Shown here in pieces: positions 1 to 7,376 of a stretch of 64,000 nucleotides of DNA (positions are counted from its first letter, which is position 1; each line of letters opens with the position of its first letter). This DNA is from Muribaculaceae bacterium (GTDB lineage Bacteria > Bacteroidota > Bacteroidia > Bacteroidales > Muribaculaceae). The stretch covers positions 1 to 64,000 of the forward strand of contig JAFLTO010000010.1 of assembly GCA_022510425.1 (NCBI GenBank), read 5' to 3'. A program made the position numbers and the translations under genes. The notes beneath the pieces are model-generated. The model saw only the letters and a program-made list of their open reading frames with translations, had not been told where the DNA came from and searched no databases.

Positions 1-120
1 ATGTAACCGCTGCATTACAAAAATACTAAAGACCGATTCTGCTGTAACAGTTGAACCGGTCTTTATAAATCTACAAAAGTACAAATCCCTGAAATCCTTA
101 AAAAGGTGTACTTCAGTTAA

Positions 121-813
121 TGCTTACGGTTCAAGGAGTATGCAAAGCAAAATACCAATGTCATGTTCGTTGCTCCTTCTAATTCTGACTCTAGATCAAA
201 CAAAGATTTCTTTCTTCAGTTAAAAGAGTTTTCAGATTTTCAAGCTTTCAAATTCACTAAAACTTCAATTGCATGTTCGATCTATCAACCCTCAAATAAA
301 TCCAAATACTGGTTCACGAATATATCTGAGCCGGATAAATGCCGTTCCCTTGATTTCTCTTTTCTGATCCTTCATGACATGGGACAATGGAAGAATTCCA
401 AACAAACTCCTGTCAACAAAATAATCTCTTCAGCATTACCGGTTATCCCTGAGTCCAAAGACTCGGCTGTGATAATGCATGCAGGTCCTCTAAAACGAAA
501 TTCATTTTTCCGGGATGAATTCAAAGTGGCAAAAGAAGCTCTTTCTGGATTTACACATATATCTGTTCCATGGTATCACAATCCTTCTAACATATACAGA
601 TTCGATTTCCCTGAAGATAAAATAAAATTCTATAACAACCTTATAAAATATAGAAACAGAAAATCTTTCCCTCACTATCCAAATGCAAATGTAAAATATC
701 TGTATTCCCTCTGGCTCAGGGGTCTTCCACTCGAAGCCATATATTGGTATGCTTCCGAAACATCCTTCTATAAATCCCTTGCTATCTTCAACAATCTTTA
801 TCCCTCCGGTTGA
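121..813 (+). pseudogene. Probable remnant of a phage-type terminase large subunit
   Basis: The open frame has no clear start of its own: it opens just after a stop at 118-120, and the first ATG (163) falls mid-domain. The C-terminal part reads like the nuclease/linker part of a large terminase: an acidic 'VSEPDK'-like segment, a central 'PVIPESKDSAVIMHAGPL' block that resembles the 'eST..g..g.F' region, and then 'LWLRGLPLEAIYWYA' followed by 'YPSG', which resembles the terminase 'G.tle.i.WY......f...eyPS' stretch. No Walker A motif is present in frame. A second frame (positions 2 to about 140) stays open upstream, which would fit a frameshifted N-terminal part. It ends abruptly at TGA 811-813, while frame 3 stays open to about 985. 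No other phage genes are visible. The family call is by eye and tentative; it could be an unrelated decayed protein. Confidence 0.35.
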
Positions 814-1027
814 TAGGTATAGGCCTTATAGACTCGAAACTCCAATTATCCTATAGTTTAAGTTTAAAAGATAACACACATCTTGATTCCGGCATTGGTA
901 ATTTTGCATACCGTCTTGAAGGTATCGGCGCCCGGGACAGGTATAAAGCCCTGTTTAGGATGGAATCTTCGTCGAGGCCTGAATAGACGCAGTGCAAGAG
1001 AGCACGACTGTTGCTAATCTGTCATCA

Positions 1028-1105
1028 AAAGTTTGCCTTAGATGTGTTTCGCACAGGGTGCGTTCGTCCTAAAGTTTGCCTTAGCTGTGTTTGGCACAGG
1101 GTGCG
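1028..1105. repeat. 35-bp direct repeat, two copies
   Basis: Copies at 1028-1062 and 1071-1105 share 'aaagtttgccttag' and 'gcacagggtgcg' and differ at only two of 35 positions. They are 8 bp apart (43-bp period). Neither copy is part of a recognisable gene. Two copies are too few for a CRISPR array and the spacer is far too short. This may be a small tandem duplication or the edge of an element. Confidence 0.75.
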
Positions 1106-1447
1106 AAATAATTTCAAAGCAAATCTGATTGGCTTACAGATTCATTGACATCGTTGACAAACTGCCGCATGAATCCCTGGGAGGAATCCTGCCTGTTGTA
1201 TGTTATTCCAACAAGGAAAAAGATTGGATCCATATTCTCCAATTCCTAATAAGCTTCTGCAGGTATTTCGAAAAGGTCAAAAAGATTAACCACAGCTACT
1301 CGCTGTCCCACAGGGGTGATTCTGGTGCGTGTCGGGCTCATTAAGTATAGGGCCCCCGAAGCGGTAGGGCTTCCCAACCCTGATAAGGGCGTTAGCTATA
1401 CAATCTTAATTAATATGTGTTATCTTAAAATTGCACATATTTTCAAA

Positions 1448-1491
1448 GGCATAGGTTGACATTCTTCTTTGTCATCCCTATGCCCTTTTTA
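1448..1491 (+). terminator. Rho-independent terminator hairpin
   Basis: Arms GGCATAGG (1448-1455) and CCTATGCC (1477-1484) are perfectly complementary, with an inner TGACA/TGTCA extension, and are followed by CTTTTTATTT. It would end a + strand transcript coming from the accessory stretch, although no gene is evident just upstream. Confidence 0.65.
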
Positions 1492-1499
1492 TTTCCTCC

Positions 1500-1553
1500 A
1501 ATCCCCATCATCCCTAATCCCCAATCCCCCATCCCTAATCCCCCATCATCCCT
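1500..1553 (-). repeat. C-rich ATCCC-type tract, G-quadruplex-capable on the minus strand
   Basis: The tract is built from irregular repeats of (A/C)ATCCC, TAATCCCC and CAATCCCC. Read on the minus strand it has more than four runs of three to five G separated by short loops. The same kind of sequence recurs in other intergenic gaps of this window (about 2648-2705, 2928-2965 and 11361-11405). Confidence 0.7.
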
Positions 1554-1638
1554 TATATCCTTCACAACCCGACGTTAAGTTCTAACTTAACACATCCCTC
1601 AACCTAATCCCTCAACCCCAATGCCTTTGCAAATGCAA

Positions 1639-1670
1639 TTTGCAAATTTCCCTTAAAGTACATATCTTTG
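1639..1670 (+). promoter_or_regulatory. Bacteroidetes-type promoter for the Rpn gene
   Basis: TTTG at 1639-1642, a 20-nt spacer and TATCTTTG at 1663-1670 match TTTG-N19-21-TAnnTTTG exactly. The ATG at 1675 is only 4 nt past the -7 box, so the mRNA would be leaderless or nearly so. Confidence 0.8.
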
Positions 1671-1674
1671 TTTT

Positions 1675-2571
1675 ATGAAAGACTTTATATCACCTCTGTC
1701 GGATTTCGGGTTTTATAATCTTTATGGAACTGAACGTGGGAAAGAGAATCTTATTGAATTGCTCAATTCAATTCTCCACGAACGTCTGGGATATGAAAGT
1801 ATCGTTGACCTCAAACTCAATCCCACTGAAAACAAAGGATTGAATCCGGATCGGAAAACAACACGATATGATGTGCATTGCATCACTGAGAAAGGGCACC
1901 GTATCATAGTGGAAATGCAGAACAACTGGCATCAGAACTTCGACAACCGGATTTTCTATTACGGAGTGGAGGCAATCAGCAGGCAGGACAGCCGGCTCGA
2001 CAGCAACAAGGTTTGGGATTTTTCTATAGATCCTGTGGTGACTATTGCAATATGTAATTTCCATAACAGAAAGTCACCCGACCGTGCGGTTAATTTCTAC
2101 ACTTTCCGTGAAGAGGAAACCAACGAAAGATATGGTAATCAGCTCAGCCTGGTATTTTTGCATTTACCTGCTTTCCCTGATATTGAGGAGGAATGCGAAA
2201 CTTTTTTGGAAAAGATAATTTACAGCATGAAGAATATGGAAAGTATACAAACAATGGAAAAGATACCTTTCTCCACCGGGGAAGGCGATTTCTTTTCGCG
2301 TATAGCAGAAAGGAGCCGTTATAGTGCTTTGGACGAGGATGAACGTCTTGCCTATGACCGGTGGCTAAAACATGAGAATGACAGGCTCCTTGAACTCGAA
2401 TATGCCCGTAGGGATGCAATAGAAAAGGGTTTAGCTGAAGGAAGAGCTGAAGGTATTACTGAAGGTAAATGGGAAATTGCCAAATCTATGGCTAAGGATG
2501 GTCTATCACTTGAAAAAATCAGCCAATACACCTGTATCCCTATAGAAGAACTCAAAACAAAACTTAATTGA
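1675..2571 (+). CDS. Rpn family recombination-promoting nuclease / PD-(D/E)XK 'transposase'
   Basis: The 298-residue protein has the layout of the Rpn/PDDEXK_2 family: an N-terminal 'ISPLSDFGFYNLYGTE' opening, a nuclease core 'YDVHCITEKGHRIIVEMQ' (about residues 64-82) with the Asp and Glu-x-Gln expected of the PD-(D/E)XK fold, a middle region, and a Gly/Glu-rich 'GLAEGRAEGITEGKWEIAK' linker leading to a short helical C-terminus. Family members are DNA endonucleases that raise recA-independent recombination in E. coli; many Bacteroidales carry multiple copies annotated as transposases, and more recent work on the family points to roles in phage defence or selfish behaviour. Terminal inverted repeats of an IS are not visible, so this looks like a solitary gene. 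It has its own promoter immediately upstream and its own terminator. Confidence 0.85.
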   Translation: MKDFISPLSDFGFYNLYGTERGKENLIELLNSILHERLGYESIVDLKLNPTENKGLNPDRKTTRYDVHCITEKGHRIIVEMQNNWHQNFDNRIFYYGVEAISRQDSRLDSNKVWDFSIDPVVTIAICNFHNRKSPDRAVNFYTFREEETNERYGNQLSLVFLHLPAFPDIEEECETFLEKIIYSMKNMESIQTMEKIPFSTGEGDFFSRIAERSRYSALDEDERLAYDRWLKHENDRLLELEYARRDAIEKGLAEGRAEGITEGKWEIAKSMAKDGLSLEKISQYTCIPIEELKTKLN

Positions 2572-2599
2572 TTGCTCTCAATCAATTTAATCATATCAT

Positions 2600-2650
2600 G
2601 AGGCTCCCCGACAATCTATAAAGTTCTATCCGGAGCCTCTTTTTTATTTC
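2600..2650 (+). terminator. Terminator of the Rpn gene
   Basis: GAGGCTCC (2600-2607) and GGAGCCTC (2632-2639) form an 8-bp GC-rich stem, followed by a run of seven T. It lies 29 bp past the Rpn stop codon. Confidence 0.85.
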
Positions 2651-3024
2651 ATCCAATCCCTCTCATCCCTCATACTTCATCCCCAATCCCTATTATCCCT
2701 AATTCTCTCCTCAGTGGCGGAGCCACTGAATATGGATAACCCATTGGTCGATATGAGCATCGCGAATATCGAGCTGTGGGTATCCGGCCTCGGTATCCAC
2801 CTCTCCTCAGTGGCGGAGCCACTGAACGGGGGATGGGGATGATGCCCCTTGGATCCTATGGCTCTTCCACTCGCTACGCTCGTTCCGACCCATAGGTTAT
2901 TCTCATGCAGGCGTTCCACGCCTCATCCCTAATCCCTCATCCCCAATACTTCATCCCCAATACTTTTTTTATTCCCTTTATATTAAACTATTTATCTCTT
3001 GCGTTATCTAATAAATTGAACACC
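2651..3024. other. Intergenic gap with C-rich tracts and hairpin repeats before the efflux operon
   Basis: There is no gene here. The gap holds two ATCCC-type tracts (about 2648-2705 and 2928-2965), a duplicated 26-bp hairpin unit and a GC-rich segment (2833-2925). The ORF track extends the next gene into this gap from 2905, but that extension translates the C-rich tract and is not credible. I see no strong TTTG/TAnnTTTG promoter. Confidence 0.6.
2705..2826. repeat. 26-bp hairpin-forming direct repeat, two copies
   Basis: The unit 'ctctcctcagtggcggagccactgaa' occurs identically at 2705-2730 and 2801-2826 (96-bp period). Each copy contains the inverted repeat AGTGGC-GGA-GCCACT, so each can form a small hairpin on either strand. 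It resembles a dispersed intergenic repeat rather than a transposon end; no transposase reads through it. Confidence 0.8.
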
Positions 3025-4272
3025 ATGAATAAACATCTACCTAACAATATCAACATACATAAAATTAAAGATCTTAAGCTTAGCGACATTAAGGCAATGT
3101 CGGCTAATATCAAGCATATAAAGCTTAAATGGTATCAATGGGCTATCGTGGTGGTGATTTTTTTATTGATTGCCGGAGGTATTGTATGGATATGCCTTCC
3201 CAAACCGGTTGAACCTGAATATCCGGTAGTAGCGATAGAAACAGTTGACACCGATAATGTCAATATTTATGGTGAATATGTGGGAAGAGTAAATGCGCAG
3301 CAATTTGTAGAGGTCAGGGCTCGGGTGGAAGGTTACCTTGAAAAAATGCTCTTCGATGAGGGTACCTATGTAGAAAAGGGACAGACTTTATTCATAATCG
3401 ACCCGCTGCTTTATAAAGCCAACGTGGAAAGTGCTAAAGCTCGCCTCAACAAAGCAAAGGCTCAGGCTTTGAAAGCTGAAAGAGATTTAAACCGTATAAA
3501 ACCTCTATACGAAGAGAACGCAGCAAGTCAACTCGACCTGGATAATGCAGTAGCGGCCTATGAAACCTCGCATGCCGATGTAGTGATTGGCGAGGCTGAT
3601 CTTACGCAAGCTGAAATGGTGCTGGGCTACACTTCCGTAAAATCCCCCATTTCAGGTTACATCTCCGAAAGAAACGTGGATATCGGTACTCTGGTTGGTC
3701 CCGGTGGTAAGTCTTTGTTGGCAACTGTGGTGAAGACCGACACTGTCAGGATTGATTTCAGTATGACAGCATTAGACTATCTGAGATCAAAAGACCGTAA
3801 TGTCAATATCGGTAAGAAAGACTCTACGAGAAACTGGGATTCCTATGTGACAGTGACTTTGGCCGACGGCAGGGAATATCCATACAAAGGTTTGGTGGAT
3901 TTCGCAGATCCGCAGGTCGATCCCCAAACAGGCACTTTCTCTGTCAGAGCTGAGATGCCAAATAAGGACAGGGAACTTTTGCCCGGACAGTTCACAAGGG
4001 TCAAGATGCTTCTTGATGTAAGGGAAAATGCCGTAGTGGCCCCTTCGCGTGCTTTGGAAATTGAAAAGGGCGGTGCATACATTTACGTGGTAAGACCCGA
4101 CAGCGTGGTGGAACGAAGATATGTTGAAATTGGTCCCGAACTCGAAAACACCACTGTCATTGAAAGAGGTTTGGGAAAAGGTGAAAAAATTGTTGTGGAA
4201 GGTTTTCATAAACTCAATCCCGGCATGAAGGTGAATCCGGTGGTCTTGTCAAATGATTCAATCGCGGAATAG
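3025..4272 (+). CDS. RND efflux pump periplasmic adaptor (membrane fusion protein)
   Basis: This is the adaptor that bridges the inner-membrane RND pump and the outer-membrane channel. I start it at ATG 3025 (415 residues), not at the track's 2905, because the first 40 codons of the long form translate the low-complexity gap. After a charged N-terminus comes a transmembrane anchor (about residues 36-57), then a biotinyl-lipoyl half-motif ('VRARVEGYLEKMLFDEGTYVEKGQ'), a helical hairpin rich in Ala and Lys, the second lipoyl half ('VKSPISGYISERNVDIGTLV'), and a beta-barrel/membrane-proximal domain ending 'VVEGFHKLNPGMKVNP'. There is no lipobox, so it is anchored by the helix rather than by lipid, unlike AcrA. 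It lies 2 bp upstream of the RND gene in an operon. The substrate is unknown. Confidence 0.9.
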   Translation: MNKHLPNNINIHKIKDLKLSDIKAMSANIKHIKLKWYQWAIVVVIFLLIAGGIVWICLPKPVEPEYPVVAIETVDTDNVNIYGEYVGRVNAQQFVEVRARVEGYLEKMLFDEGTYVEKGQTLFIIDPLLYKANVESAKARLNKAKAQALKAERDLNRIKPLYEENAASQLDLDNAVAAYETSHADVVIGEADLTQAEMVLGYTSVKSPISGYISERNVDIGTLVGPGGKSLLATVVKTDTVRIDFSMTALDYLRSKDRNVNIGKKDSTRNWDSYVTVTLADGREYPYKGLVDFADPQVDPQTGTFSVRAEMPNKDRELLPGQFTRVKMLLDVRENAVVAPSRALEIEKGGAYIYVVRPDSVVERRYVEIGPELENTTVIERGLGKGEKIVVEGFHKLNPGMKVNPVVLSNDSIAE

Positions 4273-4274
4273 GA

Positions 4275-7200
4275 ATGAAATCTGATTTCTTTATTGACCG
4301 TCCTGTCTTTTCGATTGTCATATCAATTGTGATTGTGATTGTCGGGGTGATCGGTCTTTCGCTTTTGCCGATTGACCAATATCCCGATATCGTGCCTCCT
4401 TCGGTCAAAATATCCGCTTCATATCCGGGAGCCGACGCTCAGACTGTAACCCAGGCGGTCGCCACACCTATTGAACAGGAATTGAACGGTTCCCCGGGAA
4501 TGCTGTATATGGAATCCACGAGTTCAAATTCCGGTGCCTACAATGCATCTGTCACTTTTGACATCGGCACCGACCCCGATATTGCAGCAGTGGAAATTCA
4601 GAACAGAGTGAAAAAAGCCGAGGCCCGGTTACCTGCCGAGGTGGTCAAAAATGGTATCTCTGTAGAGAAAGAGGCCTCAAGCAGATTGATGACTATCACT
4701 CTGCTTTCAAGCGATCCCAAGTTTGATGAAATATATCTTTCCAACTATTCAACTCTTAATGTCTTGGATATGTTGAGGCGTATCCCGGGGGTAGGCAGTG
4801 TCACCAATGTCGGGAGCCGTTATTACGCAATGCAGATTTGGGTACAACCGGATAAACTGGCTGATATGGGTATTACGGTGAAGGACCTTCAAAACGCTCT
4901 GCAAGATCAAAACCGCGAATCCGCTGCCGGAGTTTTTGGCCAGGCTCCAATGGAAGGTATCGATGTCACAATCCCTATCACTGCCCGAGGAAGGCTTTCC
5001 ACTGTGGATGAATTCGAGCAGATTGTGGTGAGAGCGAATCCCGACGGCTCTATAATTAGGCTTAAGGATGTGGCAAGAATTTCACTTGAGGCTCAATCAT
5101 ACAACACCGAAAGCGGTATTAACGGTGAGAATGCCGCAGTGATGAATATTAATCTTTTGCCGGGTGCTAACGCGATAGAGGTTTCAAAGAGGGTGAGGCA
5201 GGAGATGAAAGATCTGAGCAAGAATTTCCCGGAGGGTATAACTTTTGACATACCTTTTGATGTCACCACTTATATTTCCGAATCAGTGCATCACGTTTAC
5301 CGCACTCTCTTCGAAGCTGTAATCTTGGTTATCATAGTGGTGTTCTTCTCTTTGCAAAGCTGGAGAGCCACTGTTATTCCTATGGTGGCGGTTCCTATCT
5401 CTTTGATAGGTACTTTCGGCGTGATGCTCCTTTTCGGATTCTCTCTTAATATGCTCACCCTTCTGGGTCTGATTCTTGCCATCGGTATTGTCGTAGACGA
5501 TGCCATTGTGGTGGTTGAGAATGTCGACAGGGTGATGCGTCAGGAAAAATTGTCGCCACGGGAAGCCACTAAGAAAGCTATGAGTAATTTGGGTGGCGCC
5601 TTGGTGGCCATGTCTTTGGTGCTTTGTGCGGTCTTCGTGCCCGTGAGTTTCCTGTCAGGCATCACCGGAATGCTATACCGTCAATTCACTGTCACCATTG
5701 TGGTATCGGTGATTATTTCCACTATCGTGGCCTTGACTTTAAGCCCGGTGATGTGTTCTCTGATGTTGCGTCCCGAGACAAAGAAAAAGCATAAGATTTT
5801 CAGAAGAATCAATATTTGGCTTGCTAAAGGAAATAAGATTTACGCTAAACTTATTGTTAAATCCCTCACTCGTTCGAAAAGGGTTATCGCAGCTTTCGGT
5901 ATGATCCTTATCGCTATCTGGCTCTTCAACCGATTCCTGCCCCAAAGCTTTATCCCTCAGGAAGACCAGGGATATTTCACTGTGGAACTGGAGCTTCCGG
6001 AAGATGCCACGATTGAAAGAACACGGAAAGTGACTGAGCGGGCTATGGACTTTTTAATAAATGACCCGGATATTGATTATGTGTTGAATGTAACCGGTTC
6101 GAGCCCGCGTTTAGGCACATCGCAGGCAAGAAGCCAGCTGACCGTTATCTTGAAACCTTGGGAGGAAAGAAAATCTTCCATGGATAAGATAACAGAAAGA
6201 GTGAAGAAGGAATTCTCGCGATATCCTGAAAGTAAAGTTTATCTTTCCCGGCCGGCTGTGATTCCGGGATTAGGAGAGTCGGGTGGCTTTTCATTTGCTT
6301 TGGAAGCAAGAGGAGATGCAACTTATGCCGATGTGCAAAAGGCTGCCGACACTCTCATGTATTATGCTCGTCGACGCCCGGAATTGACAAGCATGGCTTC
6401 TTCAATGCAGAATGACATTCCGCAGCTGTATTTTGATGTAGACAGAGATAAGGCTCGTCTGCAAGGTGTTCAGATGTCTGATATCTTCACTACCATGAAG
6501 ACATTCACCGGTTCTGTTTATGTCAATGACTTCAATCTCTTCAACCGTATCTACCGAGTTTATATCCAGGCTGAAGCCCCCTACAGGGCTCGAAAAGAAA
6601 ATATAGGTCTCTTCTATGTCAAGGGTACCGGCGGAAAAATGATTCCTATATCTTCTTTGGGTAACACTAACTACACTGCAGGTCCGGGTACCATCAAGCG
6701 GTTCAATATGTTCACCTCAGCACCTTTCACGGGAGAGGCCGCACATGGTTATAGCTCCGGTCAGGCTATGAACGCTATCGAAGAAATTGTGGAACAACAT
6801 CTCCCCGACAATATCAGGATTGAATGGAGTGGGCTATCTTACCAGGAAAAACATGCAAGCGGAAAAACCGGTCTCGTTTTGGGTCTGGCGTTCATTTTCG
6901 TGTTCCTTTTCCTGGCTGCTCAATATGAAAGCTGGACAATTCCGATTGCAGTGTTGTTGACTTTGCCCATAGCTTGTGTGGGTGCTTATATCGGTATTTG
7001 GTTGTTAGGGCTTGAAAACAACATATATTTCCAGATTGGTTTGGTTATGCTTATCGGGCTCGCGGCCCGTAATGCAATCCTTATTGTGGAATTTGCAAAG
7101 GAAGAAATGGATAAGGGAAGAGATGTGGTGGGAGCTGCACTCACGGCTGCACATCTTCGATTCCGTCCCATAGTCATGACCTCTTTGGCCTTTATCTTGG

Positions 7201-7376
7201 GCCTTATACCTTTGGTTATTGCCTCAGGACCCGGTTCTGTGAGCCGTCAGGGTATAGGCACCGGGGTTTTCTTCGGGATGGTAACGGCCATTACTGCCGG
7301 TATCATTTTCGTGCCATTCTCTTTCGTCTGGATCTATAGAATCAAAGATTACGTCAAGACAAGAAGAAAGAAATGA
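4275..7376 (+). CDS. RND multidrug efflux permease, HAE1 (AcrB/MexB) family
   Basis: The 1033-residue proton-driven pump is normal length for the HAE1 group. TM1 is followed by 'PVFSIVISIVIVIVGVIGL...PIDQYPDIVPP', the PN1/PN2 porter loops, then TM4 with the proton-relay pair Asp408-Asp409 in 'GIVVDDAIVVVENV', a second large periplasmic loop, and TM10 'LAARNAILIVEFAKEEM'. In AcrB the TM10 position corresponding to Arg932 here is the essential Lys940, so the charge is kept but the residue differs. The gene overlaps its outer-membrane partner by 4 bp, which implies translational coupling and a three-gene RND operon (adaptor, pump, outer channel). No TetR or AraC regulator is adjacent. Substrates cannot be read from sequence. 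Confidence 0.95.
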   Translation: MKSDFFIDRPVFSIVISIVIVIVGVIGLSLLPIDQYPDIVPPSVKISASYPGADAQTVTQAVATPIEQELNGSPGMLYMESTSSNSGAYNASVTFDIGTDPDIAAVEIQNRVKKAEARLPAEVVKNGISVEKEASSRLMTITLLSSDPKFDEIYLSNYSTLNVLDMLRRIPGVGSVTNVGSRYYAMQIWVQPDKLADMGITVKDLQNALQDQNRESAAGVFGQAPMEGIDVTIPITARGRLSTVDEFEQIVVRANPDGSIIRLKDVARISLEAQSYNTESGINGENAAVMNINLLPGANAIEVSKRVRQEMKDLSKNFPEGITFDIPFDVTTYISESVHHVYRTLFEAVILVIIVVFFSLQSWRATVIPMVAVPISLIGTFGVMLLFGFSLNMLTLLGLILAIGIVVDDAIVVVENVDRVMRQEKLSPREATKKAMSNLGGALVAMSLVLCAVFVPVSFLSGITGMLYRQFTVTIVVSVIISTIVALTLSPVMCSLMLRPETKKKHKIFRRINIWLAKGNKIYAKLIVKSLTRSKRVIAAFGMILIAIWLFNRFLPQSFIPQEDQGYFTVELELPEDATIERTRKVTERAMDFLINDPDIDYVLNVTGSSPRLGTSQARSQLTVILKPWEERKSSMDKITERVKKEFSRYPESKVYLSRPAVIPGLGESGGFSFALEARGDATYADVQKAADTLMYYARRRPELTSMASSMQNDIPQLYFDVDRDKARLQGVQMSDIFTTMKTFTGSVYVNDFNLFNRIYRVYIQAEAPYRARKENIGLFYVKGTGGKMIPISSLGNTNYTAGPGTIKRFNMFTSAPFTGEAAHGYSSGQAMNAIEEIVEQHLPDNIRIEWSGLSYQEKHASGKTGLVLGLAFIFVFLFLAAQYESWTIPIAVLLTLPIACVGAYIGIWLLGLENNIYFQIGLVMLIGLAARNAILIVEFAKEEMDKGRDVVGAALTAAHLRFRPIVMTSLAFILGLIPLVIASGPGSVSRQGIGTGVFFGMVTAITAGIIFVPFSFVWIYRIKDYVKTRRKK

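Larger units (their letters stand above)
814..1638. other. Gene-poor accessory stretch with decayed frames and repeats
   Basis: No convincing intact gene is seen here. Frame 3 stays open from about 800 to 985 and reads as the tail of something frameshifted from the preceding remnant. A 35-bp direct repeat lies at 1028-1105, a hairpin terminator at 1448-1491 and a C-rich low-complexity tract at 1500-1553. Around 1344-1402 several short complementary arms (GTATAG/CTATAC, CCCT-GATA-AGGG) could fold, but I could not match them to a known RNA. On the minus strand, 1246-1384 reads as a protein-like frame ending 'LFDLFEIPAEAY', without a convincing start. Confidence 0.5.

Noticed and set aside
1028-1105. 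Possible CRISPR array
   Set aside because: Only two copies, an 8-bp gap and no cas genes.
1129-1344. 71-residue + strand ORF
   Set aside because: TTG start with no promoter, ends in repeat-like sequence, and the minus strand of the same DNA reads more protein-like; no family recognised.
1344-1402. Twister or preQ1-type RNA
   Set aside because: It has a CCCAA-CCC-GATAA stretch reminiscent of a twister, but the order of stems and conserved bases does not fit; no other riboswitch consensus fits either.
2677-2919. 80-residue minus-strand ORF
   Set aside because: It is composed of the duplicated hairpin repeat and low-complexity DNA; repetitive peptide, no family.
2905-3024. Long N-terminus of the RND adaptor
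   Set aside because: It translates the C-rich intergenic tract; the credible start is 3025.
3787-4209. 140-residue minus-strand ORF inside the RND adaptor
   Set aside because: Shadow of a well-supported gene on the other strand.
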